Positions 1 to 8,032 are shown, counted from the first letter of the stretch. The stretch is DNA of 16,249 bases from Streptococcus sp. (GCA_015264885.1 JABZYY010000022.1:1-16249); one strand, 5' to 3'. Notes: generated by a model from the letters alone, not told the origin. Numbers and translations: made by a program.

Positions 1-1
1 A

Positions 2-1036
2 CAATTAGGGGTCATCTTATTTGAAAAGATGGGCTTACCAGTTATCAAAAAGACGAAGACTGGCTATTCAACAGCGGTAGATGTTTTGGAGAAATTGGCG
101 CACCAAGCTCCAATCGTAGAATTGATTTTAGAATATCGTCAATTAGCGAAATTAAATTCAACGTATGTAGAAGGTTTGCAAGCTTATATTCAAGAAGATG
201 GCAAGATTCACACGCGTTTTGTCCAAAACTTAACGCAAACAGGTCGTCTTAGCTCGGTAGATCCGAACTTACAAAATATTCCAATTCGTACACAAGAGGG
301 CCGTCGCATTCGTTACGCGTTCTTACCAGAACATGACGATTGGAAGATTCTCTCAAGCGACTATTCACAAATTGAGTTGCGTGTATTAGCGCATATTGCA
401 GGCGATAAACATATGATTGAAGCCTTTAAAAATAATGTCGATATTCATACGAATACGGCAATGCGCGTGTTTGGTATTACAAACCCAGATGATGTAACGA
501 GTGAAATGCGTCGCCAAGCCAAAGCAGTAAACTTTGGTATTGTTTATGGAATTAGTGATTATGGATTATCGCAAAACTTGAATATCTCCCGTAAAAGAGC
601 CAAAGAATTTATCGATCGTTACTTGGAAGAGTTCCAAGGGGTAAAAGACTTTATGGAATCTGTGGTAAAAGAAGCGCGTGAGAAAGATTATGTGGAAACG
701 TTATTCCACCGTCGTCGCTACTTGCCGGATATTCATTCAAGTAACTTTAATTTACGCTCATTTGCCGAACGTACAGCGATGAACTCACCAATCCAAGGAA
801 GTGCCGCTGATATTTTGAAGATGGCGATGATTGAATTGGACCGTGAAATGAGAGAACGTAAATTCAAAGCAAACCTATTATTGCAAGTGCACGATGAGTT
901 GATTTTCGAAGTGCCACAAGAGGAACTAGAAAGCCTTCAAAGCTTAGTAGAAGAAGTCATGGAAAATGCCGTGAGCTTGAAAGTTCCACTACGAGCAGAT
1001 AGCAATGTCGGTGACAACTGGTTTGAAGCAAAATAA
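2..1036 (+). CDS. polA: DNA polymerase I, C-terminal polymerase domain (5' truncated by window edge)
   Basis: This is the 3' part of DNA polymerase I, which fills gaps and replaces primers during repair and lagging-strand synthesis. The frame is open from base 2 (reading QLGVILFEKMGLP), so the ATG at base 29 is an internal methionine and the true start lies left of the window. The visible 344 codons carry the family A polymerase motifs. Motif A (DYSQIELR, bases about 359-382) holds the first metal-binding Asp. Motif B (RRQAKAVNFGIVYG, from about base 509) is the O-helix that binds dNTP. Motif C (QVHDELIFE, about 884-910) holds the second metal-binding Asp. The template-binding segment TGRLSSVDPNLQNIPIR is also present. 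The 5' nuclease and exonuclease-like domains are outside the window, so their state is unknown. A terminator follows at once, so mutM, the usual neighbour in many Firmicutes, is not co-transcribed here. Confidence 0.97.
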   Translation, partial: QLGVILFEKMGLPVIKKTKTGYSTAVDVLEKLAHQAPIVELILEYRQLAKLNSTYVEGLQAYIQEDGKIHTRFVQNLTQTGRLSSVDPNLQNIPIRTQEGRRIRYAFLPEHDDWKILSSDYSQIELRVLAHIAGDKHMIEAFKNNVDIHTNTAMRVFGITNPDDVTSEMRRQAKAVNFGIVYGISDYGLSQNLNISRKRAKEFIDRYLEEFQGVKDFMESVVKEAREKDYVETLFHRRRYLPDIHSSNFNLRSFAERTAMNSPIQGSAADILKMAMIELDREMRERKFKANLLLQVHDELIFEVPQEELESLQSLVEEVMENAVSLKVPLRADSNVGDNWFEAK

Positions 1037-1048
1037 CTAAAAATAAAA

Positions 1049-1100
1049 ATGGGCATCTCTACTTAACAAATGTAAGTTAGGGATGCCCATTGTGTTTTAT
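1049..1100 (+). terminator. Rho-independent terminator after polA
   Basis: AATGGGCATC and GATGCCCATT form a 10-bp outer stem. An inner ACTTA/TAAGT helix extends it across a small internal loop. A T-rich stretch (TGTGTTTTATCTTTT) follows. It starts 13 bases after the polA stop codon. Confidence 0.85.
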
Positions 1101-1103
1101 CTT

Positions 1104-1132
1104 TTGAGTTTATAGCGTTTTTGTAGTATACT
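1104..1132 (+). promoter_or_regulatory. Probable sigma-A promoter of typA
   Basis: TTGAGT (1104-1109), a 17-base spacer and TATACT (1127-1132) match the sigma-A consensus at 4/6 and 5/6. Transcription would start near 1139, giving a leader of roughly 87 bases before the typA ATG. The site was read by eye and not tested. Confidence 0.65.
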
Positions 1133-1155
1133 TTTTGAGTTAAGAGAAGAAGTTT

Positions 1156-1197
1156 AGGTGATGGAAGGGCTCTTTTAGCGTTCAGATTCCATCACTT
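1156..1197 (+). promoter_or_regulatory. Leader hairpin upstream of typA
   Basis: GTGATGGAA (1158-1166) pairs perfectly with TTCCATCAC (1187-1195). A G-T wobble and an A-T pair extend the stem to 11 pairs around a 20-base loop. It lies inside the predicted typA leader and ends about 18 bases before the GGAGGA ribosome binding site. The T-rich TTTCATTTT after it is weaker than a normal terminator tail. It could act as an attenuator or an RNA- or protein-binding element. It does not match any riboswitch class I recognise. Confidence 0.5.
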
Positions 1198-1225
1198 TCA
1201 TTTTGTCAATCAATGGAGGAAATAC

Positions 1226-3073
1226 ATGAAATTAAGAAATGATATTCGCAATATTGCTATTATCGCCCACGTTGACCACGGTAAAACAACACTTGTGGAT
1301 GAATTATTAAAACAATCAGATACATTAGATGCACGTACAGAATTATCAGAACGTGCCATGGACTCAAACGATATCGAACGTGAACGCGGAATTACAATTT
1401 TAGCGAAAAATACAGCCGTTCAATATAAAGGTACTCGTATCAATATCATGGATACACCAGGACACGCGGACTTCGGTGGAGAAGTAGAACGTATCATGAA
1501 AATGGTAGACGGTGTAGTTTTAGTTGTAGATGCTTATGAAGGAACAATGCCTCAAACACGTTTCGTATTGAAAAAAGCATTGGAACAACATTTAACACCA
1601 ATCGTAGTAGTTAATAAAATCGACCGTGACGCTGCTCGTCCAGAAGAAGTAGTCGATGAAGTATTAGAATTATTCATCGAATTAGGGGCAGATGATGATC
1701 AATTAGAATTCCCAGTAGTTTATGCTTCAGCATTAAACGGAACTTCAAGTTTATCAGATAACCCAGCGGACCAAGAAAAAACAATGGATTACTTATTCGA
1801 TACAATTATCGAACATATCCCAGCACCAGTAGACAACTCAGATGAACCATTACAATTCCAAGTATCATTATTAGACTATAATGACTATGTTGGACGTATC
1901 GGTATCGGACGTGTCTTCCGTGGAACAATCAAAGTTGGGGACCAAGTAACACTGTTAAAATTAGACGGTACAAAGAAAAACTTCCGTGTTACTAAATTAT
2001 TTGGTTTCTTCGGATTAAATCGTTTAGAAATCAACGAAGCAAAAGCAGGGGATTTAATCGCTGTATCTGGTATGGAAGATATCTTCGTTGGAGAAACAGT
2101 AACTCCAGTAGATACACATGAAAGCTTACCAGTATTACACATTGATGAACCAACATTACAAATGACATTCTTGACAAACAACTCACCGTTTGCAGGACGT
2201 GAAGGTAAATTTGTAACAGCACGTAAGATTGAAGAACGTCTAATGCGTGAATTGCACACAGACGTATCTCTTAAAGTTGAACCAACTGATTCACCAGATG
2301 CATGGATCGTATCAGGACGTGGGGAATTACACTTATCAATTCTTATCGAAAACATGCGTCGTGAAGGATACGAATTACAAGTATCTCGTCCAGAAGTAAT
2401 CATCAAAGAAATCGATGGCGTGAAATGTGAACCATTTGAACGTGTACAAATCGATACTCCTGAAGAATACATGGGTTCAATTATCGAATCATTAAGTAAC
2501 CGTAAAGGTGAAATGCAAGATATGCAACACAATGATAACGGACAAGTTCGTATTGTCTTCTTAGTTCCAGCTCGTGGATTATTAGGATATACAACTGAAT
2601 TCTTATCAATGACACGTGGTTACGGAATCATGAACCACACATTCGATCAATACTTACCATACATTCCAACAAGCATCGGCGGACGTCGTAATGGGGCACT
2701 TGTTTCAACAGATACAGGTAAAGCAACAACATACGGAATTATGGGTGTTGAAGAACGTGGTGTGATTTTCACTGAGCCAGGTACTGAAATTTACGAAGGA
2801 ATGATTGTTGGAGAACACTCTCGTGAAAACGACTTAGCGGTTAACATTACGAAAGCAAAACAACAAACAAATATTCGTTCAGCTACGAAAGACCAAACTT
2901 CAGTGATTAAGACTCCTAAGAAACTATCTCTTGAAGAGTCATTAGAATTCTTATCAGACGATGAATACTGCGAAATTACTCCAGAAACAATTCGTCTAAG
3001 AAAACAAATTCTAAATAAAGGCGAACGTGAAAAAGCCAATAAACGTAAAAAACAAGCTGAATCAGAAAACTAA
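1226..3073 (+). CDS. typA: Translational GTPase TypA/BipA
   Basis: TypA/BipA is a ribosome-binding GTPase of the EF-G/LepA group, linked to 50S subunit assembly and to growth under cold or other stress. The 615-residue length is normal. The G-domain motifs are intact: G1 HVDHGKTT (residues 15-22), the switch I segment RERGITI (52-58), G3 DTPGH (76-80), G4 NKID (130-133) and a G5-like SAL after residue 165. Beta-barrel domain 2, two alpha/beta domains and the BipA-specific C-terminal domain follow; this domain carries [10 protein letters not shown] and the basic tail KKQAESEN. The start is set by a strong GGAGGA site (1215-1220) five bases before the ATG. The gene is a single-gene unit with its own promoter, leader hairpin and terminator. 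Codon choice is strongly biased (TTA, GAA, CGT), as expected for a highly expressed gene. Confidence 0.98.
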   Translation: MKLRNDIRNIAIIAHVDHGKTTLVDELLKQSDTLDARTELSERAMDSNDIERERGITILAKNTAVQYKGTRINIMDTPGHADFGGEVERIMKMVDGVVLVVDAYEGTMPQTRFVLKKALEQHLTPIVVVNKIDRDAARPEEVVDEVLELFIELGADDDQLEFPVVYASALNGTSSLSDNPADQEKTMDYLFDTIIEHIPAPVDNSDEPLQFQVSLLDYNDYVGRIGIGRVFRGTIKVGDQVTLLKLDGTKKNFRVTKLFGFFGLNRLEINEAKAGDLIAVSGMEDIFVGETVTPVDTHESLPVLHIDEPTLQMTFLTNNSPFAGREGKFVTARKIEERLMRELHTDVSLKVEPTDSPDAWIVSGRGELHLSILIENMRREGYELQVSRPEVIIKEIDGVKCEPFERVQIDTPEEYMGSIIESLSNRKGEMQDMQHNDNGQVRIVFLVPARGLLGYTTEFLSMTRGYGIMNHTFDQYLPYIPTSIGGRRNGALVSTDTGKATTYGIMGVEERGVIFTEPGTEIYEGMIVGEHSRENDLAVNITKAKQQTNIRSATKDQTSVIKTPKKLSLEESLEFLSDDEYCEITPETIRLRKQILNKGEREKANKRKKQAESEN

Positions 3074-3083
3074 TCTGAATTGT

Positions 3084-3116
3084 AAAAAGGTGGATGCATT
3101 GCATCCACCTTTTTTG
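3084..3116 (+). terminator. Rho-independent terminator after typA
   Basis: GGTGGATGC and GCATCCACC form a perfect 9-bp stem with a 3-base loop. It is flanked by A5 on the left and T7 on the right, so it could also terminate transcription from the opposite strand. It begins 10 bases after the typA stop. Confidence 0.93.
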
Positions 3117-3180
3117 GTTGGTTTTATTGATTTAATGTAACGCGAACAACTTGCTTATGAAAATTCCGGTTTTAAAAGTT

Positions 3181-3206
3181 AAGTGATACCGTATACGGTA
3201 TCACTT
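3181..3206 (+). repeat. Perfect 26-bp palindrome, candidate operator
   Basis: The half-site AAGTGATACCGTA is followed directly by its exact reverse complement. The palindrome lies 65 bases after the typA terminator and about 20 bases upstream of the -35 box for the hydrolase gene. Position and symmetry fit a binding site for a dimeric or tetrameric regulator. As RNA it would also form a strong hairpin, but no T-run follows directly and typA already has a terminator. The regulator is unknown. Confidence 0.6.
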
Positions 3207-3225
3207 GTATTAGGTGTATTGTGTT

Positions 3226-3254
3226 TTTACATACTGTTGTAGTATCCTTATAGT
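3226..3254 (+). promoter_or_regulatory. Probable sigma-A promoter of the alpha/beta hydrolase gene
   Basis: TTTACA (3226-3231), a 17-base spacer and TATAGT (3249-3254) each match consensus at 5/6. An overlapping alternative is TTGTGT (3219-3224), 18 bases and TATCCT (3243-3248). Transcription would start near 3261, leaving a leader of about 23 bases. Confidence 0.65.
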
Positions 3255-3283
3255 AGTAGGTTTATAGAGAGAAGAGATGACAG

Positions 3284-4015
3284 ATGACAAAACAAAGAAA
3301 AATCATGTATGGAATTTTTGGAGTCCTGTTTGCATTTATTTTATTAGCACTTGGGCTGATCCAAATGTTTACGTATCGAGCAACTCCTGAGGCACAAGAG
3401 ACGTGGAATATTGCTGCATTTGAACAGAAAAACAACTGGACTCATTTTGAAGTGACAGGAGAGAAAAAAGGAACTCTTTTATTTTATACGGGTGCCTTAG
3501 TTGAACCGCAAGCTTATGCTAAACTTGCAGATGGCTTAGCTAAAGAAGGGATTGAAGTGTACATTATTTCTTCTCAGTTGAATTTACCAGTGTTGGATAA
3601 TGGTACGATGGCAACTATCGTGAAAGAAGAGCATTTAGACAAAGTGTTTGTCGGAGGACATTCTCTAGGTGGTGTTGTTTCAACGATTGAAGCGAAAAAA
3701 CTAAATGAAATTGATAAAGTTGCAGGATTAATTTTACTTGCAAGTTATCCAGATCAGAGTACAGATATAAGTGAAACACAAATTCCAGTATTATCCATTA
3801 CGGCTTCGAATGATAAAATCTTGAAACAAGAAAAATATGAAAATGCGAAATCACGTTTGCCAGAGTCTACACTCTATACAACGATTGAGGGTGGAAATCA
3901 TAGTGGCTTTGGACTATATGGTCAGCAAAACGGCGATGGTACAGCTACAATGAGTGCTGAAGAACAACAAAAACAATTAGTTCAAATCATTAAACAATTT
4001 ATCGTAACACATTAA
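3284..4015 (+). CDS. Membrane-anchored alpha/beta hydrolase
   Basis: The product is a 243-residue alpha/beta-fold hydrolase with a hydrophobic N-terminal segment (about residues 9-30) after a short basic start (MTKQRK). This fits a signal anchor with the catalytic domain outside the membrane. There is no lipobox Cys. The nucleophile elbow GGHSLGG places Ser127. The spacing and context suggest Asp177 (ASNDKIL) and His206 (GGNHSGFG) complete the triad. The strand-turn LLFYTGALVEPQAY (65-78) would form the oxyanion region. The family includes esterases, lipases and peptidases, and the substrate cannot be read from the sequence. The ATG at 3284 follows a modest purine-rich site (GAGAGAAGAG). The ATG at 3277 is in another frame. 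The gene is a single-gene unit between a promoter and a terminator, with the 26-bp palindrome upstream. Confidence 0.88.
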   Translation: MTKQRKIMYGIFGVLFAFILLALGLIQMFTYRATPEAQETWNIAAFEQKNNWTHFEVTGEKKGTLLFYTGALVEPQAYAKLADGLAKEGIEVYIISSQLNLPVLDNGTMATIVKEEHLDKVFVGGHSLGGVVSTIEAKKLNEIDKVAGLILLASYPDQSTDISETQIPVLSITASNDKILKQEKYENAKSRLPESTLYTTIEGGNHSGFGLYGQQNGDGTATMSAEEQQKQLVQIIKQFIVTH

Positions 4016-4039
4016 GCTAGGCTTCGGTCTAGCTTTTTT
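4014..4039 (+). terminator. Rho-independent terminator after the hydrolase gene
   Basis: AAGCTAG pairs with CTAGCTT; a G-T wobble and a C-G pair close a UUCG tetraloop. Six T residues follow. The stem begins inside the stop codon of the hydrolase gene. Confidence 0.92.
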
Positions 4040-4050
4040 ATACGCTAGAG

Positions 4051-4079
4051 TTGAGTTTTCACACCTCGGCAGGTATCAT
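4051..4079 (+). promoter_or_regulatory. Probable sigma-A promoter of the oxidoreductase/HD operon
   Basis: TTGAGT (4051-4056), a 17-base spacer and TATCAT (4074-4079) match consensus at 4/6 and 5/6. The start would be near 4086, so the leader is only about 23 bases and consists mostly of the ribosome binding site. Confidence 0.6.
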
Positions 4080-4108
4080 GAAAGTAACGAATTTTGGAGG
4101 TAGAGCGT

Positions 4109-5092
4109 ATGCAACAAAAAGTAACAAAGAATTGGGTCACTATCGGAACTGGTGTGATTGCCAATGAATTAGCAGTAGCGCTAGAATCATTGGATGGAAA
4201 ACTATATGGAGTTGCCAATCGTACCTATGCGAATGCCGTAAAATTTGCCCAAAAATATGGTGTTGAAAAAGTATACGATGAAATTGATGATGTCTTTACA
4301 GATCCTGCAGTGGATATTATTTATATTTCAACACCACACAACACTCATATTCACTATTTACGAAAAGCGTTAGCCGCAGGGAAACACGTATTATGTGAAA
4401 AGGCGATTACGCTAAACAGTGAAGAGTTGGAAGAAGCGTTGCAACTCGCTAAAGAAAATAATGTTATTTTGGCTGAAGCGATGACGCTTTACCATATGCC
4501 AGTCTATAAACAATTAAGAAAAGCAACTGAAAAATTGGGCGAACTCCGCATGATTCAGATGAATTTTGGTAGTTATAAAGATTATGATATGACGAATCGT
4601 TTCTTCAATCGCAATCTAGCAGGAGGGGCATTACTTGATATCGGTGTATACGCTCTGTCTTGTATTCGTTATTTTATGAGTGAAGCTCCTAGTTCGATGG
4701 TTTCTCAAGTGAAATTAGCGCCAACGGGTGTGGATGAACAAGCTGGTATCGTGTTGACGAATGATGCAGGGGAAATGGCGACTGTGACAATGACTCTTCA
4801 TGCAAAACAGCCAAAACGTGGAGTCATTGCATACGACAAAGGGTATATTGAAATTGTTGATTACCCACGCGCGCATAAAGCGACGATTACTTATACAGAA
4901 GATGGACATGTTGAAACTTTTGAAGATGAATTGGGATTAGATGCCTTAGCTTATGAAGTTCTGGATATGGAGTCAACGATTGATACAGGGATAGACAACA
5001 TGCATCTTGAATATACGGTCGATGTGATGAAAATCATGACTGACTTACGACGTGAATGGGGAATCAAGTATCCAGAGGAAGAGGAAGCATGA
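4109..5092 (+). CDS. Gfo/Idh/MocA-family NAD(P)-dependent oxidoreductase
   Basis: The 327-residue protein has an N-terminal Rossmann fold with the dinucleotide motif GTGVIA (13-18), then the STPHNTHI segment (74-81). The catalytic-lysine segment CEKAIT holds Lys98; the common EKP is EKA here. The C-terminal alpha/beta domain carries GGALLDIGVY, typical of the family. It is closest in look to dihydrodiol dehydrogenase-like sugar oxidoreductases, but the substrate cannot be told from sequence. The frame is open further left to a TTG at 4094. I chose the ATG at 4109 because TGGAGG (4095-4100) sits eight bases before it and would lie inside the coding region if TTG were used. The stop overlaps the next ATG (ATGA), so translation of the two genes is probably coupled. 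Confidence 0.92.
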   Translation: MQQKVTKNWVTIGTGVIANELAVALESLDGKLYGVANRTYANAVKFAQKYGVEKVYDEIDDVFTDPAVDIIYISTPHNTHIHYLRKALAAGKHVLCEKAITLNSEELEEALQLAKENNVILAEAMTLYHMPVYKQLRKATEKLGELRMIQMNFGSYKDYDMTNRFFNRNLAGGALLDIGVYALSCIRYFMSEAPSSMVSQVKLAPTGVDEQAGIVLTNDAGEMATVTMTLHAKQPKRGVIAYDKGYIEIVDYPRAHKATITYTEDGHVETFEDELGLDALAYEVLDMESTIDTGIDNMHLEYTVDVMKIMTDLRREWGIKYPEEEEA

Positions 5093-5736
5093 AGCAACAA
5101 GAACAATTAAAAGCGATGGAACAATATGCAAAAAGAGTGCTCGACTCAGATACTTCGGGGCATGATTGGTCGCATATTGAAAGAGTCGTCAATACGACAA
5201 AGACGATTGCAAAAGCCGAAGGGGCAGATTTATTTATCTGTGAAGCGGCAGCGCTACTACATGATGTGATCGACGATAAAATTATCCAAGATCCAGCAGA
5301 TGCGTTGAAGGAATTGAAAAAATTTCTAACTTCAATCGAAGTGACTCCTGAACAAATTGAAGCTATTGTGTCGATTATTACGAGAATGTCGTTTAAGAAT
5401 CATCAGGAGAAGCAAGAACTCTCTCTTGAAGGAAAAGTGGTGCAAGACGCGGATCGGTTGGATGCTATTGGAGCTATCGGTATTGCAAGAGTGATGTGTT
5501 ATTCTGGAAGTACAGGAAGGCCAATTCACAAACCGGAAATGAAGCCACGTGAAAACTTGACGCCTGAAGAATATCGAAACGGTGAATCGACAGCTATTAT
5601 GCACTTCTATGAAAAATTACTGAAGTTAAAAGATTTGATGAATACCAAATATGGTAATGAATTGGCGAAAGGGCGACATGAATTTTTAGAACTGTACTTA
5701 GAGCAATTTTATGCCGAATGGGATGGAAAACGATAG
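5089..5736 (+). CDS. HD-domain phosphohydrolase (YpgQ/YedJ-like)
   Basis: This is a 215-residue HD-superfamily metal-dependent phosphohydrolase. The expected ligands are visible: His29 in GHDWSHIERV, the His58-Asp59 pair in AALLHDVIDD, and a downstream Asp, probably Asp122, in VQDADRLDAIGAIG. This pattern resembles B. subtilis YpgQ and E. coli YedJ; YpgQ has been reported to hydrolyse nucleotide pyrophosphate bonds. A similar role in nucleotide clean-up is inferred, not shown. The frame extends left to 5056, but the ATG at 5089 is favoured. It overlaps the oxidoreductase stop as ATGA, follows a purine-rich GGAAGAGGAAG site, and puts the protein N-terminus at the usual distance from the first His. 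It shares a transcript with the oxidoreductase, and a strong terminator closes the unit. Confidence 0.9.
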   Translation: MKQQEQLKAMEQYAKRVLDSDTSGHDWSHIERVVNTTKTIAKAEGADLFICEAAALLHDVIDDKIIQDPADALKELKKFLTSIEVTPEQIEAIVSIITRMSFKNHQEKQELSLEGKVVQDADRLDAIGAIGIARVMCYSGSTGRPIHKPEMKPRENLTPEEYRNGESTAIMHFYEKLLKLKDLMNTKYGNELAKGRHEFLELYLEQFYAEWDGKR

Positions 5737-5738
5737 AC

Positions 5739-5776
5739 AATAAGCGACAAATTCTTTTGTCGCTTATTTGTTTTGT
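5739..5776 (+). terminator. Rho-independent terminator after the HD-domain gene
   Basis: AATAAGCGACAAA and TTTGTCGCTTATT form a perfect 13-bp stem around a TTCT loop. TTGTTTTG follows. The tail overlaps the proposed -35 box of the MATE promoter. Confidence 0.9.
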
Positions 5777-5796
5777 AAGAGAAACAGGTGTAAAAT
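5768..5796 (+). promoter_or_regulatory. Possible promoter of the MATE transporter gene
   Basis: TTGTTT (5768-5773), a 17-base spacer and TAAAAT (5791-5796) give a fair sigma-A match. The -35 box overlaps the end of the preceding terminator, so it is less certain than the other promoters here. Confidence 0.45.
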
Positions 5797-5830
5797 AGTA
5801 ACTACATTTTAAAGTGAGAGGATTGGTTGC

Positions 5831-7198
5831 GTGGAAGTAGAGCAACAACTTACGAATAAAGAACTTCGAAAAAATATATTTGTGATTGTATGGCCGGTAT
5901 TTGTGGAAGTGCTTCTTGGTGCACTCTTTGGAATGGTCGATATGATGATGGTGGGTAAAATCCCAGGGGATACTGCTGCAGCAGTTTCTGCAGTTGGGAT
6001 GACAAACCAACCAATGTTCCTTGGGCTAAGTTTGATTCAGGCATTAAATGTCGGCGGGACTGCGATTATTGCTAGGTATTTTGGAGCAAAAAAATACAAT
6101 CGTATGGGAAGCATCCTTAAGCATGTAATGATTCTTTCGATGGTTTTCTGTGTGACGCCAACAGCAATATTGATGCTAATTTTCGCACCGGAAATCTTAT
6201 CTTTACTTGGGGGAGATGCGACAGTTATTAATGTCGGTGTGGACTACTTTAGAATTGTCACAATTGGATTTATCTTCCAATCACTATCGTTTACTGTAAC
6301 AGCAGCGCTTCGAGGGATTGGTGAAACCAAAATTCCGATGAAGAATAATATTATAGCCAATAGCTGTAATGTTTTAGGAAATGCCATTTTAATCTACGGG
6401 ATGTTTGGCTTCCCAGCGTTAGGTGTTACAGGAGCAGCGATTGCTACAGCTGCATCGAATTTAATCGCGATGGTGTTAAATGTACGTTATATTTTATCAG
6501 GAAAAAGTATTCTAAAACTCGATTTTAAGGAAAAATTTGAATTTAGGGCGGAAGTGATGCGCGATTTAGTACGTATCGGAATACCAACAGCATTAGAACA
6601 AATGGCACTACGTTTTGGCGTTATCATGTTCTTGAAAATCGTTTCAGGACTAGGAAATAATGTTTATGCGGCTCACCAAATTGCTTTGAATGTACTTTCG
6701 CTATCGTATTCTCCAGCTCAAGCTTTCGGGATTACTGCTTCGTCACTGATGGGGCAATCGCTTGGGGCAAAAGATGAGAAATTAGCAGAGCGCTATACCA
6801 AAATGTGCCAGCGCATCGGGTTAATGTTAGCGATTATGATGTCTGCTTCAATCTATTTTGGTGCAACATTTTTAGCAGGGATGTATACGAATAACGTGGA
6901 AATTATTCAAAATACCGTTATTGCTTTATCCATCGTTGCGTTCGTTCAACCGTTCCAAAGTCATCAATTGATTACTTCTGGAGCACTGCGTGGGGCAGGA
7001 GATACAGTATGGCCACTCATTGCAATTTTTATTGGATCATGCGTCATTCGATTGAGTGTAGGATATGTGTTTGTAAACTTCTTTGGATGGGGACTTGCTG
7101 GTGCATGGTATGCAGTCTTTATCGACCAATTTATCAGGGATATGATTATTCTCCTTCGATTTAGAAGTGGACGATGGAAAAATATTCGAATTGCATAA
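5831..7198 (+). CDS. MATE-family multidrug/toxin efflux transporter
   Basis: This 455-residue integral membrane protein has the length and repeated hydrophobic pattern of a 12-helix MATE antiporter, made of two six-helix halves. The first half carries WPVFVEVLLGALFGMVDMMM with the TM1 region, ALNVGGTAIIARYFGAK, and ALRGIGETKIPM. The second half repeats the pattern with GIPTALEQMALRF, GITASSLMGQSLGAKD and GALRGAGDTVWPL. MATE proteins export cationic drugs and metabolites using Na+ or H+ gradients; substrate and coupling ion are not readable here. The start is GTG at 5831, eight bases after GAGAGG (5817-5822). No in-frame ATG nearby has a comparable site. It forms its own unit between two terminators. 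It sits just upstream of gmk, where other Firmicutes often have yicC and remA. Confidence 0.93.
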   Translation: MEVEQQLTNKELRKNIFVIVWPVFVEVLLGALFGMVDMMMVGKIPGDTAAAVSAVGMTNQPMFLGLSLIQALNVGGTAIIARYFGAKKYNRMGSILKHVMILSMVFCVTPTAILMLIFAPEILSLLGGDATVINVGVDYFRIVTIGFIFQSLSFTVTAALRGIGETKIPMKNNIIANSCNVLGNAILIYGMFGFPALGVTGAAIATAASNLIAMVLNVRYILSGKSILKLDFKEKFEFRAEVMRDLVRIGIPTALEQMALRFGVIMFLKIVSGLGNNVYAAHQIALNVLSLSYSPAQAFGITASSLMGQSLGAKDEKLAERYTKMCQRIGLMLAIMMSASIYFGATFLAGMYTNNVEIIQNTVIALSIVAFVQPFQSHQLITSGALRGAGDTVWPLIAIFIGSCVIRLSVGYVFVNFFGWGLAGAWYAVFIDQFIRDMIILLRFRSGRWKNIRIA

Positions 7199-7201
7199 AG
7201 G

Positions 7202-7231
7202 AAAGGCTGGAATTTTCCAGCCTTTTTGTTT
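7202..7231 (+). terminator. Rho-independent terminator after the MATE gene
   Basis: AAAGGCTGG pairs with CCAGCCTTT around a short AATT-centred loop. TTTTTGTTTTG follows. It starts four bases after the stop. Confidence 0.93.
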
Positions 7232-7330
7232 TGAGTATAAATCGTGTGGAGTAGTTTACTGAAATCATAGAAAATCAAAAGAAAACAGATGGATAATGAT
7301 TTTTTATTGAATTTACAATACTTTTGGTTG

Positions 7331-7360
7331 TTGAGAGAATAGTGTTTGTGATACTATAGT
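7331..7360 (+). promoter_or_regulatory. Probable promoter of gmk-rpoZ
   Basis: TTGAGA (7331-7336), 18 bases and TATAGT (7355-7360) give a good sigma-A match. An overlapping extended -10 (TGA-TACTAT, 7349-7357) is an alternative. The rest of the 7232-7396 gap is A+T-rich, with no gene or other structure that I can support. Confidence 0.55.
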
Positions 7361-7396
7361 AAAAAGATGTAAAGAGATTGGAGTTTTCAAACGATT

Positions 7397-8032
7397 ATGG
7401 CAAGAAAAGGTTTATTAATCGTTTTATCTGGACCTTCAGGTGTCGGCAAGGGAACAGTTCGTGCAGCAATTTTTGCAAAAGACAATCAAGAATTCGTGTA
7501 CTCTGTATCTGCAACGACTCGTAAGCCAAGACCAGGTGAAGTGGATGGAAAAGATTATTTCTTCAAATCAAGAGAAGAATTTGAAGAGATGATTGCAAAT
7601 AAAAAATTATTAGAATACGCGGAGTATGTAGGAAACTACTACGGAACGCCTTTAGATTATGTACAAGAAACATTAAATAAAGGAAAAGATGTATTCTTAG
7701 AAATTGAAGTTCAAGGAGCGCTTCAAGTACGTGAAGCAATGCCAGATGGGGTGTTTATTTTCTTAACACCACCTGATTTGCATGAACTAGAATCTCGCAT
7801 CGTAAACCGTGGAACAGATTCAGACGAAGTGATTAAAAACCGTATGAAGGTTGCAAGAGAAGAACTTGGTTTGATGAAGTATTATGATTACTCTGTTGTC
7901 AATGACAAAGTAGAAAATGCGGTTCAACAAATCGAAGCAATTATTCAAACAGAACATTTACGCATCCAAAGAAACTTGGAAAGCATTGAAGAGTTCGAAG
8001 ATGAGTTAGAAGAAATTTTAGAAGAAGATTAG
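7397..8032 (+). CDS. gmk: Guanylate kinase
   Basis: Guanylate kinase phosphorylates GMP to GDP with ATP in the cytoplasm. It feeds GTP and dGTP synthesis and is essential in most bacteria. The P-loop is GPSGVGKGT (residues 12-20). The GMP-binding region [18 protein letters not shown] (39-56) contains Arg42 and Arg45, followed by [13 protein letters not shown]. The LID segment includes [13 protein letters not shown]. The length of 211 residues is normal. The site TTGGAG (7378-7383) stands 13 bases before the ATG, which is long. However, the [15 protein letters not shown] start matches the family closely and no better start is near. The gene is followed after 16 bases by rpoZ, so the two share a transcript, a pairing conserved across Firmicutes. 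Confidence 0.98.
   Translation: MARKGLLIVLSGPSGVGKGTVRAAIFAKDNQEFVYSVSATTRKPRPGEVDGKDYFFKSREEFEEMIANKKLLEYAEYVGNYYGTPLDYVQETLNKGKDVFLEIEVQGALQVREAMPDGVFIFLTPPDLHELESRIVNRGTDSDEVIKNRMKVAREELGLMKYYDYSVVNDKVENAVQQIEAIIQTEHLRIQRNLESIEEFEDELEEILEED

Noticed and set aside
1885..2532. 215-codon open frame on the - strand inside typA
   Set aside because: It lies fully antisense to a clear, highly expressed gene. It has no family resemblance, no ribosome binding site that I can support, and is rich in Ser/Thr/Arg as expected for a complement of biased codons.
3181..3206. Second terminator for typA
   Set aside because: The palindrome has no T-run directly after it, and typA already has a strong terminator at 3084-3116. 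A regulatory role is more likely, though a back-up role is not excluded.
5056..5088. Longer start for the HD-domain gene, and TTG at 4094 for the oxidoreductase
   Set aside because: In both cases a good ribosome binding site sits directly before the later ATG (5089 and 4109), and the extra residues do not look like the family.
7232..7330. Small gene, RNA gene or mobile-element remnant in the gap before gmk
   Set aside because: I found no open frame with a ribosome binding site, no cloverleaf and no terminal repeats; it is A+T-rich promoter-proximal DNA.
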